Positions 10,893-20,181 of a stretch of DNA of 64,000 bases are shown one piece after another; the stretch's first letter is position 1, and every line of letters starts with the position of its first letter. Origin of the DNA: Pohlia nutans (taxonomy: Eukaryota > Streptophyta > Bryopsida > Bryales > Mniaceae); contig CM040091.1 of the NCBI GenBank assembly GCA_022496805.1, positions 10,778,336 through 10,842,335 on the forward strand. The letters are read 5' to 3'. The notes under the pieces were generated by a model. The model was not told where the DNA came from. It worked only from the letters and a program-made list of their open reading frames with translations, and did not search any database. A program made the translations under genes and the position numbers.

Positions 10893-11436
10893 TTAACCCC
10901 TAAAGGTCCTCACCTCTTTTCTAAAAGTCGAAGCACTATAATTTGCATACTTCAAATATCACATTGTATGATTTATATTTTTTCATAAACAGTCATTAAC
11001 AATATGAAGGTATGGCAAAATTTTCAACATGATTCGAAAATATTTTGAATATTTACAAATTTTATTATGTAAAGAAGGGAAAAATTCAAAATAAATATAG
11101 TTTTGTCAAATTTAATATCAAAAATTATATTTAAGGTACATAAAAGTTACATTTACAAGGAGTAAAAGACTGAAAGTGAAGAAATTAATAGAGACATATG
11201 ATAGAAGCATCTTTAGTAATCCCTTTGCATTTTGAACACTCGAAATTCAAATTTCACGACGGTGAAATATCTTCAAATGAAGTCTATTCTCCAATCCCAA
11301 CGGTCAAAAGATGTATCATAACTTAACTTAAACATCTAATGATAAGACCAACTACAATAAAGTTAAAACACTTGATTTTTGGGGCGTTTGATCAAAAAAC
11401 AAGCATAATATGGTTGATTCGGCATTTTGGGGTTAA
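10893..11436. mobile_element. TTAA-flanked MITE, family A, copy 1
   Basis: Left end TTAACCCCTAAAGGTCC (10893), right end TTTTGGGGTTAA (to 11436). It is 544 bp with TTAA at both ends. The interior is AT-rich and noncoding. It is closely similar to 11755-12298 and, inverted, to 13916-14462. TTAA target sites and CCC-starting termini are the piggyBac signature. Confidence 0.75.
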
Positions 11437-11754
11437 TGTTCGTTTAATGTTGCCTTTCACAACGATCAATATACACTTTTATATAAATTTTACCTTTCGG
11501 ATTGGTTTTTTTTTTTAATTAAAGTTTACACACGCACGAATTTGTATGTATCTAATTAGTCCTAAAGTGTTATGTATTTTCTAATAGAAAATGAACTTTT
11601 TAAAATTATGCAGGTTAAATAGTTGAAGGAATTCATATTTTAATGGACCATGGACAATCACAAATTTTAATTATTGTACGAAGTCGCCGTATGTGATGGA
11701 TGTACGCATGAGCAACCATCCAATATTTAGAATATGAAGGCGAGCGTCAAAGGG
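11437..11754. other. No recognised feature
   Basis: About 320 bases of AT-rich spacer between two copies of the same MITE family. I see no gene or repeat edge. Confidence 0.5.
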
Positions 11755-12298
11755 CTAACCGCTAAAGGTCCTCACCTCTTTTGATAAAGTCAAAGCACTA
11801 TAATTTGCATACTTGAAATATCAAATTGTATGATTTATGATTTTTCATAGAGAGTCATTAAAATTATGAAGGTATGGCAAAATTTTCAAAATGATTCGAA
11901 AATATTTTGAATATTTACAATTTTTATTATGTAAAAAAGGGAAAAATTCAAAATACATATAGTTTTGTCAAATTTAATATCAAAAATTATATTTAAGGTA
12001 CATAAAAGTCATATTTACAAGGAGTAAAATACTGAAAATGAAGAAATTAAAAGAGACCTATGATATGAGCATGTTTAGAAATCCCTTTGTATTTTGGATA
12101 CTCACAATTCTAATTTCTCGACGGTGGAAAATCTACAAATGAAGTCTATTCTCCAATCCCAACGGTGAAAAGATGTATCATAACTTAACTTAAACATCTA
12201 ATAAAATCACCAACTACAATAAAGTTAAAACACTTGATTCTTGGGGCGTTTGACCAAAAAACAAGCATAATATGGTTGATTGGTCCTTTAGGGGTTAA
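11755..12298. mobile_element. TTAA-flanked MITE, family A, copy 2
   Basis: Left end CTAACCGCTAAAGGTCC (one base off TTAA), right end GGTCCTTTAGGGGTTAA. It has the same length and orientation as 10893-11436, with the same interior landmarks such as AAGCATAATATGGTTGATT near the right end. Confidence 0.78.
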
Positions 12299-12339
12299 GG
12301 GTCATCTGCAGAAGCACCTCAGACGGCGGTTTTAGAGGA

Positions 12340-12475
12340 CGAGATCGGACGAACTGAATGAAATGGAGCGCGTTGATCGGACGGATAGGATCCATCGGAC
12401 GAAACCCTCGGATCGGATGGCAGAGAGGACGCCGGATCGGACGGCAGTGCGGACGGCAGGCATCGGACGGCGTGC
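12340..12475. repeat. CGGACGG-rich array (b), short
   Basis: About ten CGGACG-type units. The last part (GCGGACGGCAGGCATCGGACGG) matches the end of array (a), showing that the array tail belongs to the duplicated repeat unit. Confidence 0.75.
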
Positions 12476-13395
12476 GCGAGCAGCCCAGGGGGTTCTCCAA
12501 TGTATTGAGTTTTGGTGTTTCATTGCTCTTCCTTCCTCCTCCTCCAGCCCAACTCCTTGGGTCTACACGCACTTCAAGAATCCTCGCGGACTTCGAGGAC
12601 TATTTTGAGTACGGTCAAAGAATGTTCCAACATTTATTGTGCTTCGCATTGAATTCTTGTAGTGCTTCACTTCTAGGAGAGCGGTCCGGACCACCTCTTT
12701 CATGATGTCTCTTACCTCTCCATTGTTAACTAACTCCGCCCCCCCCCCCCCCCACCTTACCCTTCTCCCTTTCTTCCTTTGTTCATTCTCCCTCTCACTT
12801 TTGGTCAATTTCATGACTTGACTTGTAATTACTTTCCAATTGAATAAATAGGCAAAATATTCAAATGTAAAGGCAATAGAATGAAGCATTGCGTTCCAAT
12901 TTGAATTCCATAAGAGTTAGCAATTTTTTATGCATACATTACTTCGAACCTACTAGAGTGACTTCATTCAATGAATTCACAAACATAATTTAAGAGGGAA
13001 AGACCACGTCAATTTTCATAAACAAATTATCACACAATATATGTAACAATTTATATTTTACAAACCTAGTTATAGGGGAAAACTTGAAATTAAATTAGAT
13101 TTGAACCTATTGTATGCATGTTCATATGAATAGTATATATGAAATTAAATTATAGTTGAACATATTGAATACACATGTATGTACCTTTATATTTACATAC
13201 ATATAAATAAATCTTATTGTATGCGTATGTGCATGCATGTTTAGGGTTTATATTAATATGTACATCTATAAATGGTCGACACATCCATCTATATATCTAT
13301 ATATATATCTATATATCTATATATCTATATATCTATATATCTATATATCTATATATCTATATATCTATATATCTATATATCTATATATCTATATA

Positions 13396-13488
<93 letters not shown>

Positions 13489-13570
13489 GTATATATGCAC
13501 ATGTATTTTTATGTATACATAAATTTATATGAACAGAATATAAATATATTGTGTACGCATGTGCGAATGT
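12430..13570. repeat. Dispersed repeat unit, copy B
   Basis: Second copy of the 9955-10790 unit. It has the same CAGCCCAGGGGGT and CAGCCCAACTCCTTGGGTCT blocks, a run of 15 C (12739-12753), and an expanded AT microsatellite, and it ends at ATAAATATATTGTGTACGC. It is longer than copy A because of the microsatellite and extra AT-rich sequence. Confidence 0.72.
13286..13486. repeat. TATATC / TA microsatellite
   Basis: About 100 bases of TATATC units followed by about 90 bases of alternating TA. Tyr/Ile repeat frames across it are artefacts. Confidence 0.95.
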
Positions 13571-13915
13571 ATGAATCATCTTCTTTGAATAATGGAGCCC
13601 GTAATATCCTCTGAAATTTGTTATCAGCAAAAATGAAATAGTTCCAAAATGGAACGATCTTGGTGCCATGTTATTGTTTATTGTGTAAAAGGTTGGTGGA
13701 TTTACATTTTGGGACTTCTAACAAGAAGTGATGCATGTTATATTGTTGTGTGGCAACATTTGTTAAAATGACTTCACTTAGTGACTATTCATATATGATC
13801 TCAACCATTGAAATTCACTTCTTTTTGAATCCCAAGTCATTTTATATTCATACAACTAAATTGGTATTCGTAACCGTTGATCTTAAAGTATGGATTGAAT
13901 CTAAAATTCATATGT

Positions 13916-14462
13916 GTAACCTAAGTGCCCAATCAACCATATTATGCTTGATTTTTGGTCCAACGTCCTTAAAATCTAGCGTTTTAGCTTTTATGTAGTT
14001 GGAGTTTTCGTTAGATGTTTAAGTTAAGTTATGATACATCTTTTGACCGTTGGGATTGGAAAGTAGAAAATGTATTGAAGTTATTCCAACGTTGAGAAAT
14101 TTGAAATTGGAGTGTCCTAAACACAAAGGGCTTTCTAATAATGCTCGAATCATAGGACTCTTTTATATCTTTTGCTTTCATACCTTTACTATATGTAAAT
14201 GTAACTTTTATCTACCCTAAATAAAAAACTTGATATTAAATTTGACAAAAGTATATTTATTTTGAAATTTTGTCGTGTTTACATAATAAAATTTGTAAAT
14301 ATTCAAAATATCTTCCAATCATGTTGAAACTTTTATTATACCTTCATATTGCTAATGACTAGGAATGCAAAATTATAAATCACCCAATGTGATATTTCAA
14401 ATATGCAAATCCTGTGATCAATTTCACCATACCAACATGTTGCGTTGTCCTCAAAGGGTTAA
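13916..14462. mobile_element. TTAA-type MITE, family A, copy 3 (inverted)
   Basis: Reverse-oriented relative of 10893-11436. The left end is degraded (GTAACCTAAGTGCCCAATC) and the right end is CCTCAAAGGGTTAA. The interior shows the reverse complement of family A landmarks (CAATCAACCATATTATGCTTG and ATGATACATCTTTTGACCG parts). It shares its right TTAA with the next element. Confidence 0.65.
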
Positions 14463-15033
14463 CCCCTAACGGCCCAATCATGCATAATTTGCATGATGTA
14501 GGGATTTGAACTCCGATTTTTCATCCATCATGCACTTTTTGCAGTGTGGATCTTTTACTTAAACTTTTATGGGAAGTTAGCTTTGTGCATGTGTGATCCG
14601 ATTAGAGAGGGGATGATTTGTGAAATTTTTATGCCTCATGTCATGTTGTAGTGTTGCACCCAAAATTTCGAAGATTTTAGTCTAAAAGTGCTCTTAAGAA
14701 AGTGAAGTACTAAAATTAAGTAACCAAAAAATCTCCAAAAATCACTACACTTAAAGCATTACATTTCAACCCATCACAAAAATTTCATTATTAGATTGCC
14801 AATATCTTATTCGTAATCATATTCCAAAAGAGCTCTAAATTTGAAGTTTGAAAATTAATACACAAAAATTGGTGATAGCCATTGCAAATCCAACCGTATG
14901 GATAGAATCTAACATTCATGATGTACAACTTTTATTCATTCATCCAGTTGAAAATATCCCTCTTAGTTGCTTTTTATAATGCATTTATGAAAAACGGCCA
15001 CATCTGAAAAGGGTTCGAACGTTTAGGGGTTAA
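14459..15033. mobile_element. TTAA-flanked MITE, family B, copy 1
   Basis: Left end TTAACCCCTAACGGCCC, right end ACGTTTAGGGGTTAA. 575 bp, noncoding. The interior (for example GGGGATGATTTGTGAAATTT) matches the element at 62661-63237 and parts of about 26880-27020 and 63463-64000. Confidence 0.75.
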
Positions 15034-15139
15034 TAGGAGTCTTTGGCTCACTTAATCACGATCATTGGATTCGTCATTGCATTTAATCCGTTCTGGGAAG
15101 TAGTTGAGTTGAACAACGTCATGAAATCTGACTATCGGC

Positions 15140-15275
15140 GGTCCGAATGGACGAATCGGACGGCTGTATTGGACGGCGGATCGGACACCGTCAAGCGGAC
15201 GGCATTTTGGGCCCCGGAGCGGACGGCGAGCAGCGGACGGCCAGAAGCGGACGGCAGGCATCGGACGGCGGCAGT
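15140..15275. repeat. CGGACGG-rich array (c)
   Basis: About ten CGGACGGC units in plus orientation, ending beside an A-run. It lies just beyond the 3' end of the broken minus-strand gene at 15609-19173. Confidence 0.8.
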
Positions 15276-15608
15276 GAAAAAAAAAATTGGCTTGGAGGAA
15301 GAGTCCTTCCTTCATTACGTCTTCTGATCAGCTACTTTGACTAGGTAAACCTCTAAATGCCTACACTGCTGTCCCAGTTTCTTTTTTCAAATTATAACAC
15401 GATAAAAAATAAATTGCATTTGTGGGAGTCCTTGAAATGAAAAAATTGTCCTGCGAATTCTCTATTATTATGAGTTTTGTAAAAAGTATAAATAGAGAAG
15501 TGAAAGAAAACCGAGTGTGGAAAAAGTATTCTACATGGAAGTCAACAAGAATGGAAACGTGAATAGAGTTATATATATTCATATAGTAGCCAAATGGCTA
15601 AAAAACAG
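15276..15608. other. No recognised feature
   Basis: AT-rich spacer between array (c) and the 3' end of the broken minus-strand gene. It may hold that gene's 3' untranslated region. Confidence 0.4.
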
Positions 15609-16247
15609 TCATGCAATATCAATATTCATCGAACGAATACGTCTACGCTGACTGTCATGAGTGATTGTACCGCCTGCCTCAACCTCTGAATCTATCGCAA
15701 GCTTCTTTTCATCGTTGTCTTGAGATGGTTCCCAATTGTCATCCTCGTCGGCCTTTCGTAACCCCTTGCGAGAACGATCCATATCCACCTCTCTTGCCTT
15801 AAAAACCTCCATGTACTTCTCCACACGACCGACAACAAGAGTTACAGTTTGCTCAGTTTCCCCAAATGTCGTTGACCAGTTCGATGTCAACATATGACGT
15901 CGCCACATTTCGATGACGTCATTGATCCTCCTATCAAATGCATCTGCAACATCCGCATAAGAATTCTCCTCATCAATGAACATGTCCTCGGTCGTTGTGG
16001 CACGAAGCCTAGCCGCCTCCTCCAACTTTGAAAGGACCAGAGCTCTGCCAATCAACGTACGGTCATACGTTCCGTGTTGTTCTCCTAAGACGGGACCGGA
16101 CGCCTCGTACCACGTGTTATCATCTCTCTTTTTTACTTCATTCTTTGGGAATCGGAAGAACTTTTTGTGATGTACGCTCCAATGTCCCCCAAAGTTGCGG
16201 CAAAACACCTCCCGGTCCGCCTCGTTCACAATTGCACGTGCTTGCAC
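15609..16247 (-). CDS. C-terminal segment of the broken RING gene
   Basis: 212-residue frame, mostly charged, with an acidic stretch rich in D, E and K near the end (RKADEDDNWEPSQDND) and a helical middle. I recognise no domain. It overlaps no other plausible frame and starts just after the RING segment in the direction of transcription, so it is read as the end of the same gene. Confidence 0.45.
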   Translation of the reverse strand: MQARAIVNEADREVFCRNFGGHWSVHHKKFFRFPKNEVKKRDDNTWYEASGPVLGEQHGTYDRTLIGRALVLSKLEEAARLRATTTEDMFIDEENSYADVADAFDRRINDVIEMWRRHMLTSNWSTTFGETEQTVTLVVGRVEKYMEVFKAREVDMDRSRKGLRKADEDDNWEPSQDNDEKKLAIDSEVEAGGTITHDSQRRRIRSMNIDIA

Positions 16248-16353
16248 TTCGATCTCGTAATCTCAGGTCATCCAAAAAAGTTCGTCCTTGTCCATAAAAT
16301 CTTCTACCTCAGACCCTTCTGCGTGCAAATGGTACAAGTCATGGCAGTCGAAG

Positions 16354-17355
16354 TTATCCCAGTACATCCCATACCAATGGTTGACCCCAGTTTTTGTAAT
16401 TTAGAAACTTCTTCGGTTTTTGGTCCAGAGGAAGGTTCCACTGGTTGTATTCATGACCAGATGGCATAAAGGCGCGAAGGCCCATCATTTCGTAGAATTT
16501 GATATGTATAGGAGCATTGCACAGGGGACACCAAGAGTGTCGTAAGCAATGTTCCGCAACGCACTTAATATGAAAGGTATGCTGACATTGTCCTAGTTGG
16601 ATCGCTCCTTCTGGACCAAACCCATATTGACACAAGCAACATGTCTCTTTCAGAAAGTCGGGAGCTGGATTACATGTATGAACCACCGTCTTCTCCTTCT
16701 CCAACAAATGCGAGGAAATCACGTTATATGGCATCCACCCTTCTTCGATCGCCGAAGCCCAATCCATGTTGTTTGTTTCCAGAGAACCACAAATTCCATG
16801 TGCCCGTGTCATCATCACGTCAACATCACCCCACATGGTAAACGTAGTCATTGTACGTGCTCCAGGCAGCGCGGCTTGTCGATCAAATAATTCTTGCACC
16901 CTCCTCAAACTTCCTAGCATACAAGAGAGATTCCCACTTTTTTTCTCCTCGTACTGGAACATCAAATACAACTCACGCGCGACCAATTCATCCACATCCT
17001 TTAATTGGTGGACATAACTCAACCAAGGCAGGCTTTGCTCACGAGGTGGTATGGGCATCTCCTTGTCACTTTTCCAGAAAAGTAATTCACACCTCGCTAT
17101 ATCCCTGTCAATCTCTGTTTGATGCAATCGTTGTCTCAACGTCTCGATCTCACGGTTACTGGCTTCACCGGCTTCGGTTGGTGGCATTTTCCAAGGTTCT
17201 TCCTGCATCCTATCAACCGCCACGAATACCTCCGCTACACCTGGCCGCTCTAGCGAATTCGAAGGATTCTGTTCATTGTCAAGGTCACCGTCAGAGGTTT
17301 GGGCATCCAAAGGAAGGAGCAACTGCTCCGATGACGGTACAATATCTTTAACCAC
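16354..17355 (-). CDS. RING-H2 segment of the broken gene
   Basis: 333-residue frame. It opens with the last copy of the repeat (PSSEQLLLPLDAQTSDG), then a helical region rich in E, R and L, then a RING-H2 finger: C-x2-C-x14-C-x-H-x2-H-x2-C-x9-C-x2-C, visible as CCLC...CQHTFHIKC...CPLC at about residues 238-278. All eight zinc ligands are present, so the finger itself is not degraded. RING-H2 domains usually bind an E2 ubiquitin-conjugating enzyme. After the finger come about 55 residues rich in aromatic residues (MPSGHEYNQW, NWGQPLVWDV). Confidence 0.7.
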   Translation of the reverse strand: MVKDIVPSSEQLLLPLDAQTSDGDLDNEQNPSNSLERPGVAEVFVAVDRMQEEPWKMPPTEAGEASNREIETLRQRLHQTEIDRDIARCELLFWKSDKEMPIPPREQSLPWLSYVHQLKDVDELVARELYLMFQYEEKKSGNLSCMLGSLRRVQELFDRQAALPGARTMTTFTMWGDVDVMMTRAHGICGSLETNNMDWASAIEEGWMPYNVISSHLLEKEKTVVHTCNPAPDFLKETCCLCQYGFGPEGAIQLGQCQHTFHIKCVAEHCLRHSWCPLCNAPIHIKFYEMMGLRAFMPSGHEYNQWNLPLDQKPKKFLNYKNWGQPLVWDVLG

Positions 17356-17843
17356 TGTTTCGTCTGAATTTGGACATCCAAAGGAAAGGGCAACTGGTGC
17401 AATGGAGCGAGAGTATCTTCAACCACTGTCTCGTCCGAAGTATGGGCATCAAATGGAAGAGACAATTGGTCTGATGGGGAAAGAGTTTCTTCAAGTACTA
17501 CTCCGTCCAAAACCTGCGCATCCAATGGAAGAGACAACTGGTCCGATGGGGCAAGAGTTTCTTCAAGTACTGCTGCGTTCGAAGTGTTGGCATTCAACGG
17601 AATAGCGAGCTGCTCCGAAGGGACGTGAGATTCTTGAGGTAATGCTTCTTTCTTTGTAGTTTCTTCTCGCAGCTTCTCTACTTCTTCTATCAACTGCCAA
17701 TTCATCATCTGGAGATGCAGAGTCTTCAAATGGTTCTTTATGATGGTCGACTGCAGTTGCTTTATGGTTTCTCTCGCCAAGCGCTCAAATCCCCTTGCAC
17801 ATTCCGTTGTTTCATTGTAGTCTCTTCGTGAGCTCATCAACAC
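17250..17843 (-). CDS. Repeat-containing segment of the broken gene
   Basis: Helical start (EKLREETTKKE) followed by tandem repeats of about 28 residues with core PSDQLSLPLDAQ and spacer VVLEETLA; four copies in this frame, and a fifth continues in the next frame at 17355. The last 35 residues here are out of frame and meaningless, placing a frameshift near 17350. Confidence 0.55.
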   Translation of the reverse strand: MLMSSRRDYNETTECARGFERLARETIKQLQSTIIKNHLKTLHLQMMNWQLIEEVEKLREETTKKEALPQESHVPSEQLAIPLNANTSNAAVLEETLAPSDQLSLPLDAQVLDGVVLEETLSPSDQLSLPFDAHTSDETVVEDTLAPLHQLPFPLDVQIQTKQWLKILYRHRSSCSFLWMPKPLTVTLTMNRILRIR

Positions 17844-18198
17844 GCTTCGCCTTTTCGATGACTGGCCCCCAACGGCCCAATTTTTTTCTCAATTGATTGG
17901 ACATCTCTAGCGAGCTGTGGTGCGATTGTACGAAGGAAAGTTGTTACGTCCATGGCTTTTACCAAGTTCACGTACACGTTCTTCGAAAGAAGTTTCAATG
18001 AACCTAGATCACTTTTCAAGTCGGGGAACTCGTCGGACAGTTCCCACTGCTCTGCTTCTGCAATTTCACCCACCTTGAGGAATTTTCTCCGCCAACTGCC
18101 CGTACGAAATCATTAGATCCTCAATAGGCATTCTCTTTGCCTCACAAGTCCCGCAATTTCCCCAACGTCCATTTGGATCCCAAATTAGTGTATCCGTG

Positions 18199-19173
18199 TC
18201 ATCCGGACATGCGCGTTTCTCGCTCGGAGTTGAGGAACTTGGATTGCTTGGACCGCCCTTTTCCCACCCGAACCGCCCAGTCCGTTCCAAAGTTATACTT
18301 TTCTTGGCGGTCCTCCGTGGTAATTGTATCGGACCTCAACTTCTGTTTCCCTTTTGATTCCGTAGTTCCCTGAATTAGCGTGGATGGGTTATGCGGCAAC
18401 AGTTCCTCGCCCTCCTTGCACAGTACCGATCGAGACGGAGAAGTTGCAATATCTTCGACTTTGTCTTCTAAGTCCCATTCAACTTTGACTTCTATTTCCT
18501 CCCGTTCAGCATTGACTTCGGTTTCCACACTTGCATCCAAATTGTCCAAAGCGGCCATAGGCAGTACTGGTAATTTAGCGGTCTTTGGTTTGACTTCCAC
18601 TCGAGTGTCTCGACCTGAGCTGCTTGTAGTCGACGTGCCCGGTTTCTTTAAAGAGACCAACATCTCTTTTGTGCTTGTAGATGCTGGATCATACAAATCA
18701 GGAATATCTCGCTGCCCGTCTGCCAACTGAATTGGCATCGATTTAATTGCAGGGTATGTACTCCAATCCACCTTGCGCTCCAACCTTAATTCCACATAGA
18801 CCATTGCCAGTGTGTTGTAGTTGAATGTTCCCTTTGACTTCGAACGACCTCCAAAACAATGCCCTCCATACCTCTTTCGCTCGGTGAAGGAAATGATCAT
18901 CTTTGCACAAGTTTGGTTTGCAGTAAAGGTTCTTGCCATCATTGGTAATTGATCCCTCGGCCACAGTTTACCAAAATGGGACAGTTTGACATAATTTCTG
19001 CAATCCGTGGCAGACCAATATTCGTCCTTAACTTCTTTCCATCGTGGTGCGGCTAGAATAGTTGGGTCGTCCAATACGGCGTAATCGATCGCATGCGGGG
19101 CCCCTTTAGGCTTGTTCCTCCTAGGCCCAGCATTAGCATTCGGAACGTGACCCTCACGTTGGTCATTGGCCAT
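18199..19173 (-). CDS. N-terminal segment of the broken gene, carrying the shared domain
   Basis: 324-residue frame from ATG 19173 (MANDQREG). Residues about 27-140 carry the same domain as 8315-9403: DDP, W, the C..YVKL.H..KLWPRDQ block, R.RYGG, and VDWST. After it come an S/T-rich linker and an acidic region. The last 30 residues are probably out of frame, because the overlapping frame 18290-18066 (GGPSNPSSS...) continues more sensibly with C..C and WDPNGRWG. I recognise no known family. Confidence 0.6.
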   Translation of the reverse strand: MANDQREGHVPNANAGPRRNKPKGAPHAIDYAVLDDPTILAAPRWKEVKDEYWSATDCRNYVKLSHFGKLWPRDQLPMMARTFTANQTCAKMIISFTERKRYGGHCFGGRSKSKGTFNYNTLAMVYVELRLERKVDWSTYPAIKSMPIQLADGQRDIPDLYDPASTSTKEMLVSLKKPGTSTTSSSGRDTRVEVKPKTAKLPVLPMAALDNLDASVETEVNAEREEIEVKVEWDLEDKVEDIATSPSRSVLCKEGEELLPHNPSTLIQGTTESKGKQKLRSDTITTEDRQEKYNFGTDWAVRVGKGRSKQSKFLNSERETRMSG

Positions 19174-19218
19174 TGCTTAGCGATGTGTGAATGCACCGTG
19201 TGCAATTACCGAGACAGA

Positions 19219-19400
19219 ATGCCGCGACGAGGTGAATCGATCGTGTACCCTAAACGGTGAGGTAATCCCGCGATAATGTGAATCAACCGTTTGCGTAAAA
19301 ACCCTGCGAAAATGTGTAAGAACCGTCTGTGTAAGAAAACCGCGATAATGTGAGTGACCCGTCCGTGTGAAAATACCGCGAAGATATGAATAAAGTGTGT
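19219..19400. repeat. Degenerate 36-bp tandem repeat upstream of the broken gene
   Basis: About four units with the pattern GA-T-A-CCGT-TG-GTAA-AA-ACCGCGA-AATGT. It lies directly upstream of ATG 19173, in the probable promoter region of that minus-strand gene. Confidence 0.6.
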
Positions 19401-19403
19401 AAG

Positions 19404-19444
19404 ATGCTTATTGTGACCAACCGGTGATTGGTCACAATAAGCAT
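19404..19444. other. Perfect 17-bp hairpin
   Basis: ATGCTTATTGTGACCAA, a 7-base loop (CCGGTGA), then its exact reverse complement. It sits between the 36-bp repeats and array (d). Confidence 0.85.
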
Positions 19445-19539
19445 ATGACCTCTCATCCCTGTAGTAAATAAGGCCAGGAAGTCCACAAAGGGAATTGCCA
19501 GCAACCTGATTTAGGAGTGAGAAGTGAGAGGAAATGGGG

Positions 19540-19905
19540 CCGGACGGGCCTTCTATACTGCCGTCCGCCCGTCCGAACCGGGCCTGCCGTCCGATCTGTC
19601 GTCCGGAGCGTGCTGCCCGTCCGATCATCGTCGTCCGATGGGGTGGCGGCGGCGGACCGTAAACCCTAAAGCAAAACCCTAAGGCGTCCGTTGTCTTGGT
19701 GCGTCCGATGCATCGCGTTCGATCCTGCCGTCCGATTCTGCCGTCCGATCCAGAACGTCCGATCCAGCGCGTCCGGTCCAGCCCGTCCGATCCACCTCGG
19801 CCGATCCGGACCGTCCCTCCAGTGCGTCCGATCCAGCCCGAATCGATCGGACGGCATATCGGACGGCACAGCGGACGGCAGAACGGACCAGCCAGGCTGT
19901 CCAAC
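19540..19905. repeat. CGTCCG/CGGACG array (d), upstream of hAT transposase
   Basis: First a run of minus-oriented units (CGTCCGATCC and variants), then from about 19850 four plus-oriented CGGACGGC units nearest the transposase gene. With array (e) it brackets the hAT gene. In other hAT elements subterminal repeats of short GC motifs bind the transposase, so these arrays could be such sites. Confidence 0.75.
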
Positions 19906-20039
19906 GGCTAGTTCGGCAGATGGTAGTATAAAGCATGAAGCTTTTGTTTTGGTGAGTTCATTCGAACTCACCAGTTGTCAAGGGCTGTGGGCAACCTTTT
20001 GGTATCCCTTGCTTGACCATTACCGAGTTTGAAAGCGTG

Positions 20040-20069
20040 GTTGTCAAATTCCGTTCGGAATTTGACAAC
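20040..20069. other. Perfect 14-bp hairpin upstream of hAT gene
   Basis: GTTGTCAAATTCCG, two T bases, then the exact reverse complement. Another 9-bp hairpin (GGTGAGTTC ATTC GAACTCACC) lies near 19950. Both are within 250 bases of the transposase ATG. Confidence 0.85.
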
Positions 20070-20181
20070 TACTGTATTTTACATACAAGATACATTTTTT
20101 CGTCGCGCGATCACGAGGTACTGCACGCCGTCACTTAAAACTATTGGGTAGCGGAACCTAAACCCGCTTGAACCTTTCAAG

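Larger units (their letters stand above)
15609..19173 (-). pseudogene. Broken gene: shared N-terminal domain, leucine/proline repeats, RING-H2 finger
   Basis: Six consecutive minus-strand open frames that follow one another in protein-like order but in shifting frames: 19173-18199, 18290-18066, 18073-17837, 17843-17250, 17355-16354 and 16247-15609. The overlaps at the joins show the sense frame jumping, so I read one ancestral gene of about 1100 codons with five frameshifts. Short introns or sequencing errors are alternatives. Architecture: shared domain as in 8315-9403; acidic linker; helical region; about five repeats of 28 residues around PSDQLSLPLDAQ; a helical region; RING-H2 finger; C-terminal charged region. 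The parts suggest a ubiquitin ligase-like protein. Its 5' end faces the hAT transposase gene at 20182, across a CGGACGG array. Confidence 0.65.

Noticed and set aside
19978..20000. CAAGGGCTGTGGGCAACC as the left terminus of the hAT element
   Set aside because: It has only loose likeness to the right terminus at 23970, and the 8 bases outside it do not match TCTGGAGC.
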